Origin: Botryococcus braunii
Taxonomy: Eukaryota; Chlorophyta; Trebouxiophyceae
Length of the DNA: 12,500 nucleotides
Direction of reading: 5' to 3'
NCBI GenBank assembly: GCA_002005505.1
Contig: KV908419.1
Location: forward strand, 453,506-466,005
The translations under genes and the position numbers were made by a program. The notes below the pieces were generated by a model. It was not told the origin of the DNA. It was given only the letters and a program-made list of their open reading frames with translations, and did no database searches. Every line of letters begins with the position of its first letter. Positions within the stretch are counted from its first letter, which is position 1. Below, piece by piece: positions 1 through 12,500 of the stretch.

Positions 1-156
1 CCGCCCACACATGAGGAGGGCAACTCTGCCCTTGGGCAATTTTTTTGGGTGTGTTACAAGTTATTTTATTGTTTTTGTCTTTGTCCCTCTTTGGTTTTTG
101 GCGCCAAATATGTGCCAGAGTTGCTTCCAGAGCTTCGGTTTTCATGAGCCAAATAT

Positions 157-204
157 GATATTGCTTGTATCTGAGCTGATGATGACTCAGATACAAGCAA
201 AATC
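157..204. repeat. Near-perfect hairpin (inverted repeat)
   Basis: The arms 157-175 and 186-204 are reverse complements with one mismatch. The inner 15 bp (ttgcttgtatctgag at 161-175 against ctcagatacaagcaa at 186-200) match perfectly around a 10-base loop. The surrounding 145-245 repeats the word tgagccaaa or close variants. The hairpin could be the core of a small foldback element or a chance palindrome; no target-site duplication or transposase is visible. Confidence 0.75.
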
Positions 205-390
205 TGAGCCAAAACTTTAGCCCATCTTGAGCCAAAATTGAGCCAAGTATTTCTGGCCACGCACACGGACGTGGGAAAGGCTGGCTCCCTGGCAATATGC
301 TGCCCAGCTACAGTCGAGTATTTTGGTTTTTGTGCCGTGAACGGTCTGTTTTTTCATTTCACTTTGTTTTATTTTATTTGGTCTCACTTG

Positions 391-430
391 ATTTCATTTC
401 ATTTCAATTTAATTTAATTTAATTTAATTT
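391..430. repeat. Pentanucleotide repeat (ATTTC)3 then (AATTT)n
   Basis: Three ATTTC units run directly into about five AATTT units. The flanks at 340-390 are loosely similar T-rich DNA, so this is the ordered core of a degenerate AT-rich simple repeat. Apart from the hairpin and this repeat, bases 1-500 hold no gene I can support. Confidence 0.85.
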
Positions 431-503
431 CTTGCGGATTGAAAAAAGATGGCATCGATGCTGATGCAAACAGGGACCAGCTGGCCCTTGACCGATGCAA
501 ACA

Positions 504-527
504 GCCAATGAGAGCCACACTTATAAG
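504..527 (+). promoter_or_regulatory. Possible CCAAT plus TATA core promoter
   Basis: A CCAAT word (504-508) lies 13 bases before TATAAG (522-527). Just upstream, the 11-mer gatgcaaacag occurs twice (463-473 and 494-504). This spacing is tighter than in most promoters, and no convincing coding exon follows on this strand, so the call is weak. The sequence right after the TATA-like word is the 18-bp repeat shared with 1465-1482, so it may instead be part of a dispersed element. Confidence 0.15.
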
Positions 528-542
528 AGTGAAGCCTATCCT
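525..542 (+). repeat. 18-bp exact direct repeat, copy 1 (copy 2 at 1465-1482)
   Basis: The 18-mer aagagtgaagcctatcct occurs here and again at 1465-1482 in the same orientation, 940 bp apart. It is not low complexity, and the flanks diverge at once on both sides. The AATAAAG words near both copies (upstream of copy 2 and downstream of copy 1) hint at a shared transcript-end or element fragment, but that is inference. Confidence 0.7.
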
Positions 543-963
543 AACCGCACACCATAACTCCGTCATGCGGCCACGCGGAATCTAGGAGCCACATTTGCGC
601 AATCAGTTGATGAAATAAAGTCTTTGCGGACATTGATAGTTGCAGACCGAAGCTCATAAGAGGCAAGGCCTCCCTCAAAACACATGCAAGTTTTGCTGTA
701 AGACATTCATCCATGTAAATTTTGCTTTCAAGCGTAAATACAGCAGGCACAGTAACTACTGCATACAGGCTCAGGCAGAGGAGGCAGGTCTGTGTATGTA
801 CTCACGTAAGGAGCCCGAGGGAAATGGCCAGATTTGGGTAGAGACCGCAAGGCGATGCCGACTCGCATTTTACACAGGGTTCTGTTTACATAAACTCGCA
901 GATGGGGTCACGTGGACATCAGAAAGATGACGCTGCTGTGCCTTTGTTTGACCACGTACATTG

Positions 964-1318
964 CCAGAAATGGCAGTACAAGTGCCATGCCCCATTGTGC
1001 CGGGATAGGCTGCTATCGAGAACAGCCTCCCAAGCCGTGCGTCACATACACTGTGCCAGAAATGGCAGTACAAATCTCATGCCCCGCAGTACCGGCACGC
1101 CTTGTTTTAAGAAGGGATTCCTAAGCTGTGCTTCCACATACACTGCCATGAATTGCAGTACAAATCTCTTGCCCCACTGTACCGGCAACGGCTGTATCGA
1201 CAAGGGGTTCCCAAGCTGCGCTTCCACATGCAATGCCAGAAATGGCAGTACACGTGTCATGCCCCACTGTACCGGCATGGTGTGCTTTGTCAAGGGATTC
1301 CCAACTTCCCACAATAAT
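964..1318. repeat. Four-copy tandem repeat of about 90 bp
   Basis: Copies anchored on ccagaaatggcagtac (or variants) start at 964, 1056, 1146 and 1236, giving periods of 92, 90 and 90; the last copy ends near 1318. Copies 2-4 keep a 30-codon register, so several frames on both strands stay open and read as a 30-residue repeat. One plus frame shows ARNGST, MPHCTG and KGFPSC motifs. Another reads CQKWQYK...FHIH but has a TAA in copy 2. Copy 1 is two bases longer and shifts frame. By eye the changes between copies show no third-position bias, so a non-coding minisatellite or a dead repeat gene is more likely than an active CDS. Confidence 0.8.
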
Positions 1319-1336
1319 TGACGACACCTCAGCAGT

Positions 1337-1597
1337 TCAAGGAGGACTGGGCATGTCGGCTACTTCTGATAACTGAGTGGAGCTTGAACGGGTGTAGGTA
1401 GCATCTAAGCCAGTGGGTTCAAGCTTGTTGGGCAAATGGTCAGACTGACAGCGAGTTTGGAATAAAGAGTGAAGCCTATCCTGTTTTGTAAGAGCTCTAG
1501 TTTGTGCAAGCCGCAAGGCTTTTTGGGTCACAAGTTGTGATGCCAACCAAAAATATATGAACGCCGCTGTCAAGGCACCAGTGCCGGAGACTGACAT
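1337..1597 (-). CDS. Weak hypothetical ORF, 86 aa
   Basis: This is an ATG-to-TGA frame of 86 codons, with a hydrophobic stretch near the N-terminus (GALTAAFIYFWLASQL, about residues 7-22) and a Ser/Thr-rich polar tail. I do not recognise a family. It lies on the same strand as the SOUL gene, 264 bp beyond that gene's stop. It covers copy 2 of the 18-bp direct repeat, which argues that at least part of it is repeat DNA. It may be a chance ORF or one exon of an unseen gene. The rest of 1483-1861 holds nothing else I can assign. Confidence 0.15.
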   Translation of the reverse strand: MSVSGTGALTAAFIYFWLASQLVTQKALRLAQTRALTKQDRLHSLFQTRCQSDHLPNKLEPTGLDATYTRSSSTQLSEVADMPSPP

Positions 1598-1861
1598 ACC
1601 TCACTTTTCCCTTCAATGAATTAAAAAAATGCTCATCATCATCGAAAATCTAAACATAGCGCTGGTTCACCCCCAAAACTAGCCTACGGACAGAAAGGAG
1701 TTCGGGCACGGGTTCCAGCGGTCGATGTACGATGGGTACGACATACTTCGCCTAAAACTGAAAACAGCGAGGGGGGGAACAAAAAAGACGGCGCTGCAAA
1801 AAATACCGAGAAAAAAATACACATCTCAAGCGGCAATGCTTTGGTGACGTGACGTGAGGAA

Positions 1862-5879
<4,018 letters not shown>

Positions 5880-5978
5880 GCTTGATTTGTAAAAATACCA
5901 ATTCCCAGAAAGAAAGCAGAGCGTTTTGAGTTATGCAAGAAGTCTGTGCCGTCCTGTTGCAACGGAATCCTTTACTTA

Positions 5979-5984
5979 CTTATA
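5979..5984 (-). promoter_or_regulatory. Candidate TATA box of the SOUL gene
   Basis: TATAAG on the minus strand lies about 100 bases upstream of the SOUL start codon, which fits a start site near 5950 and a 5' leader of about 70 bases. Further upstream are a CACGTG palindrome (6096-6101), an ATTGG (inverted CCAAT) at 6152-6156 and a CCAATCACG word near 6184. These are common words, so only their position relative to the well-supported start codon gives them weight. Confidence 0.35.
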
Positions 5985-6101
5985 CTACGCACCAGAGGCA
6001 CGGGAAGCCTCAAACTCCATCACGTACTTTCAAGCGTCATCCCCGATCTGTTGGGCGTGGCGTCGTCACAGCGCAGCAAAGAGATACTTGTCCCGCACGT
6101 G

Positions 6102-6394
6102 ACTAGAGGTTCGCACCACCGAGATGTGTAACCGCACCCAGTGGGGGGCTTCCAATCAAGGAAAAAGAGCACAGATGCCTTTCCCAATCACGTAACGCGA
6201 GCAAGGAAGGAAAGGAAGCGACAGAGCCCGGCTTGTTTCAGGGCGGCTGCAGCTGACTTCTTCACATTCGCATGCCTCTTAAACGAAAAGGAATCCCGGG
6301 CGACCGTCACGCCGCTCTGACGTACCCAACCCTGTGGCATTAGCATCTTCGGCGCCGTGTTCCCGTGTTGGGATATATTTCAATGTCTTCCAAC

Positions 6395-6396
<2 letters not shown>
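6102..6396. other. Intergenic DNA upstream of the SOUL gene
   Basis: This stretch is mixed-composition DNA with no convincing exon on either strand. It probably holds distal promoter sequence of the minus-strand SOUL gene. It ends at the TG array. Confidence 0.4.

Positions 6397-6490
<94 letters not shown>
6397..6490. repeat. (TG)n microsatellite, about 47 units
   Basis: An uninterrupted TG run, bounded by unique sequence on both sides. It lies between the SOUL promoter region and unassigned DNA. Confidence 0.98.
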
Positions 6491-7153
6491 CGCGTGAGAT
6501 CTCATAACAACTTGCAGGAATGTGGGAACAATTTCCAGGCACCCATTGACAATCTAAATATGGCACGTTTAGCAGATTTATTCAACGAGTGACCACCATC
6601 GTTGGACAGCACTTCTTTGAGCCTCGCCCACGGCACTACCTGGGTTCGACCAATATGTCGACCAACCACTCTAGAGACACATCCAGGACTTATTTCATGG
6701 TCGCCACATGTTGTGGAAGAAGTGAACAAATTAGAAAATAAGGGATGGTGTGCATACACAGCTGTACCAGGAATCGCACTCGTACTTGGCAATACACTGG
6801 CAATACACTGCTGCAGCTTAAAAGACATTTGTTAAGGCTATAATCTGTCAACTTACACAAGGGGAAATCACAAACTCAAACAATCATAATCTGCAGATTC
6901 AGGGCTTTGGAACAAGAACCTCCGCCCCATCTGCCACTGCATTGCTGCTCAAACGAACGAGTGGTTAGCATGACAAGCGAATTACGCGCACTGTACAGCG
7001 AATCCCAGCGCTTCTTGCTTGCTTTGCTGTGTAGCACATGACCCGACTCCCGTAGTTGAAACGGAGGCGTTCAACTTCTTTTCACCACATCTTCTACAAC
7101 AAACACCAATCGCAATTTAAAGAACCGGGATCCATGGTCAAAGAGTAAGAGCC
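6491..7153. other. Unassigned DNA; possible 3' end of a minus-strand transcript or transposon relic
   Basis: No family could be recognised. On the minus strand a frame stays open from about 6828 to 6502, and an AATAAA lies at 6577-6582 inside it. The plus strand is also open at 6602-6835. A perfect 11-bp tandem duplication (tggcaatacac) lies at about 6787-6808. Bases 6840-7153 show nothing. The two open strands without homology suggest a worn repeat rather than a gene. Confidence 0.25.
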
Positions 7154-7380
7154 GTGAGCCTAAACTTCAGGTATAAGTGTATGCTCAGAGGCATGCGCAG
7201 GCACCACAGTCAGGGTGGCCGCAGTGGCCGTGCCCGGGGGCAAATGAGGCCAAGGTGGCCGACAAGGGGGAGGCCACGTTGGCTCACTCAAGCGATAGAT
7301 TGCCAGGGGACTTTCGGACATGAAAGACAATGCACCACAGCAGGTCACGACCCCGAATTCCAGGAAAGCATCCACGTGCG

Positions 7381-7410
7381 AAATACTTCCAAAACAAATA
7401 CTTCCAAAAC
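7381..7410. repeat. Perfect 15-bp tandem duplication
   Basis: The unit aaatacttccaaaac occurs twice with no gap. It lies beyond the stop codon of the minus-strand ankyrin gene, in what may be its 3' untranslated region. The neighbouring 7200-7290 is GC-rich with repeated gtggcc words. No other gene is supported in 7154-7488. Confidence 0.9.
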
Positions 7411-7488
7411 AGCTTCGACTGTTTCCGGGATCGCTACCTGGCTTATAGAGTGCTGGATTGACAGTACACTCCTGGAATATGAGCGCGC

Positions 7489-10544
<3,056 letters not shown>

Positions 10545-10589
10545 CTGTCACCGAACACGCGCCTGTCAGACCAATTGAAATGTACTGCC

Positions 10590-10620
10590 CCTACCAAATG
10601 CGCAGGACAAGGCTGGCGGT
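10590..10620. repeat. Short diverged direct repeat, copy 1 (copy 2 near 10921-10951)
   Basis: The segment ctaccaaatgcgcaggacaa and the bases after it resemble ctgccaaatgagcaggacaa at about 10921-10940, with roughly 25 of 31 positions shared across both segments. The two copies flank the CA/CG array. They lie upstream of the ankyrin exons and have no recognised coding role. Confidence 0.6.
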
Positions 10621-10670
10621 ACAGTTTCTGTCTCAAAAAGCAAGTGTCTCAACTTGGCCCGTTTCGGAAA

Positions 10671-10704
10671 CCCTGTGAAGAACGAAACCCTGTGCCGAAC
10701 GAAA
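10671..10704. repeat. 17-bp tandem duplication
   Basis: Two adjoining 17-bp units, ccctgtgaagaacgaaa and ccctgtgccgaacgaaa, differ at two or three positions and are followed by a partial third. They lie in non-coding DNA 5' of the ankyrin exons. I could not find a further ankyrin exon or a start codon in 10545-11129. Confidence 0.8.
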
Positions 10705-10759
10705 CCTGAACAATGACATAACACAACATTTACACACAATCGCCACAGCCCGCACCCCC

Positions 10760-10794
10760 TACACACACCCCCCACACACACACACACACACACA

Positions 10795-10835
<41 letters not shown>

Positions 10836-10842
10836 ACAAACA

Positions 10843-10891
<49 letters not shown>

Positions 10892-10910
10892 GCGCGCGCG
10901 CGCGCGTGCA
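10760..10910. repeat. (CA)n microsatellite ending in (CG)8
   Basis: CA units with CCCA and AAACA interruptions run from about 10760 to 10889 and end in an alternating CG tract (10891-10906) plus tgcacgca. Alternating purine-pyrimidine DNA of this kind, especially CG, can adopt Z-form. Confidence 0.95.
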
Positions 10911-11129
10911 CGCATACTCCCTCTGCCAAATGAGCAGGACAAGGCCAGCGGTTCACACAAGTGACAAATGCGCACACATGCAAAGTGATTGACACAAAAA
11001 CCTGACATCTCCATCTTTCTCCCCTCACCCCCACACGCTACACGGGCGGTGAAACATCCAAAGTTGACCAAGACACAGGCACCGCCAGACATGTTAGGAA
11101 AACGATCCAGAAATCAATCGTTGTAGAGT

Positions 11130-11582
11130 TTAGAGGCTGTGTTTCACCTTGCGTTTGTGTTTTGGAGACAAGGCCGGGCATTCCACCCCGGTGAGGTCCT
11201 CCTCGATCTGGTATGGCCTCAGGCGCCAGGAATAGCAAAATGCAAGGTTTCTGGAGTAGGTGTCCTGGAAGTGGATCAACAGGGGGCGGGGCCGTTTACT
11301 GTTGGGCCGGCCCTTCCCGAGGCGGTGGATCCCCACCACCTTGTCAGCAAGAGGTGGTAAGCCTCCCCCTCCCAAAAAAAAGTCCCGAATTATCACATTA
11401 TTAGTTCCTTCCGGAACTCCCTTTATTACGATGTTTTCCGCGTTTACGCTTCGGTTGTGCATTTCGAAGCCAACTACAGTGACGCTGTTAATCTTGTGGT
11501 CCCTCTTAGAAATGGTTGGCTCCCTGAAAAACCATCCATTACATTTTTCGATACATCTGAAAGCGTGTTCATACAATATCAA
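11130..11582 (-). pseudogene. Non-LTR retrotransposon (LINE) ORF1-like remnant
   Basis: The minus-strand frame of about 150 codons matches the layout of the RNA-binding (RRM-like) domain of LINE ORF1 proteins: SVNAENIVIKGVPEG, then DFF, then DKVVGIHRLGKG, then RPRPLLIHFQD, then a late IEEDLTG. Those proteins coat the element RNA before reverse transcription. Here the frame has no ATG at its 5' end, the usual coiled-coil part before the domain is absent or out of frame, and no ORF2 reverse transcriptase follows within the window. I read it as a truncated, inactive copy. The motif match is from memory of the family, not from a search. Confidence 0.6.
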
Positions 11583-12113
11583 GCTTGCTCTGCGCTGTCT
11601 CCTTCACTACCCTTCAGATCGGGAGCCGTCAATCGGTTGCCCCTCCAATTGAACCGGGCTTATTGTGCAAGCCATTGATAGCATATACTATGCGCCACAT
11701 AGGCCTTACAACTAAACCGCTGAATGAGGTTGATCAAAAATGGCTGCCCTGACGGTGGAAGCCCCCCCTATTAGTGGGTTAAACGTACCGGACATGTCCC
11801 AGTCTGGACTCCAGGGGGACCCGGGACTCCAAGGGGGATTTGCAAGCTCCTCCGACCTTCAGAGCCACAACCCGTACCTCTGCTAGTAGCAGACAGCTAC
11901 TAGACCAGATCTATTTTGATTTCCTCGTTGCTCCACCAAACCATCCAGTCTGTCACGGTTCCTACTGAATTCTGACCACGACAGCATCACCTCCTCCTAT
12001 GCCCTGACGGGCATTTCTGCTACTATTTCCGGTGTTTCACATTGGGGGGTGCCACTGCGACAAGTCCAATGGAAATTTGGGGGGAGGGGGGGGGGCGGGT
12101 TTTCGTTTAAGTT
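11583..12113. other. Unassigned DNA, possibly retrotransposon-derived
   Basis: No clear gene is visible. A plus-strand frame of 49 codons starts at 11741 and ends at the TAG near 11886; it contains a near-duplicated ggactcca.gggggac segment (11806-11840) and no family was recognised. A G-rich run (12079-12099) lies near the right end. Position next to LINE-like motifs on both sides suggests mobile-element debris, which is inference. Confidence 0.3.
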
Positions 12114-12161
12114 ATGTGCAGCACTTGGAATGTGCGCTCCTGCCGTAAGTCGTTGTGCTGA
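12114..12161 (+). pseudogene. Possible start of a LINE ORF2 endonuclease domain, broken
   Basis: A 15-residue frame, MCSTWNVRSCRKSLC, ends in TGA. The TWNVR motif near the start is a hallmark of the apurinic-type endonuclease that opens many LINE ORF2 proteins. It is on the opposite strand to the ORF1-like remnant, so the two would belong to different insertions. Five residues is thin evidence and chance is a real alternative. Confidence 0.2.
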
Positions 12162-12375
12162 TTTAGCGATGGTTGGTCACGTGGAGCAAGCGGTGGACAC
12201 AATGTCCCATTTCTTAGTCCGTCCACGTGCTGCTCATGAAGCAGACATGAGGACGTATAAATTATACACTATGCGTTACTAAATTATACTATAATGTTCG
12301 GTTAGATTCTCGTTATAGGACTCGCCCACACCAACCGTTTTATGACCAGGAGTTTTGTTAGACTCAAGAGGGAAT

Positions 12376-12500
<125 letters not shown>

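Noticed and set aside
6640..6660. ggttcgacc resembling a tRNA B box
   Set aside because: The spacing to the trailing CC is wrong, and no cloverleaf or A box could be drawn.

Overview
The window is eukaryotic nuclear DNA. It has spliced genes with GT-AG introns, long AC/AG microsatellites, several minisatellite families, and decayed retrotransposon pieces. The species cannot be named. The divergent ankyrin protein, with repeat ends such as GCPCP, GAPWD and GYRWN, has a style known mainly from microalgae, other protists and giant viruses, which leans towards an alga or protist. The SOUL gene and the LINE-like fragment would also fit an invertebrate.

Two genes can be supported, both on the minus strand. 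The first (1862-5879) is a complete six-exon gene for a secreted SOUL/HEBP-type tetrapyrrole-binding protein of about 212 residues. None of its exons stands out as an ORF; it was assembled by joining short exons at consensus splice sites in matching phase. Introns 4 and 5 (about 1.3 and 1.5 kb) hold three compound microsatellites and three minisatellite families. The second (7489-10544) is a two-exon gene for an ankyrin-like repeat protein, at least 755 residues long and open at its 5' end. Its 788-bp intron holds a 260-bp TG array, and its last exon contains an imperfect 47-bp inverted repeat.

Layout: 1-560, AT-rich DNA with a strong hairpin and a pentanucleotide repeat. 560-1861, a four-copy 90-bp tandem repeat, an 18-bp direct repeat shared with upstream DNA, and one weak minus-strand ORF. 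1862-5879, the SOUL gene. 5880-7488, its presumed promoter, a TG array and DNA without a recognisable gene. 7489-10544, the ankyrin gene. 10545-11129, short duplications around a CA/CG array. 11130-11582, a LINE ORF1-like remnant on the minus strand. 11583-12377, mostly unassigned DNA with a G-run and a possible LINE endonuclease start on the plus strand. 12378-12500, a CT array cut by the window edge.

The two genes show no evident functional link. No bacterial-type operon, CRISPR array, rRNA or convincing tRNA is present, and I found no clear novel multi-gene system. The points most worth checking are the SOUL gene model, the complementary GA/CT tracts in its intron 4, the inverted duplication inside the ankyrin exon, and the 90-bp repeat, which reads as a 30-residue unit.
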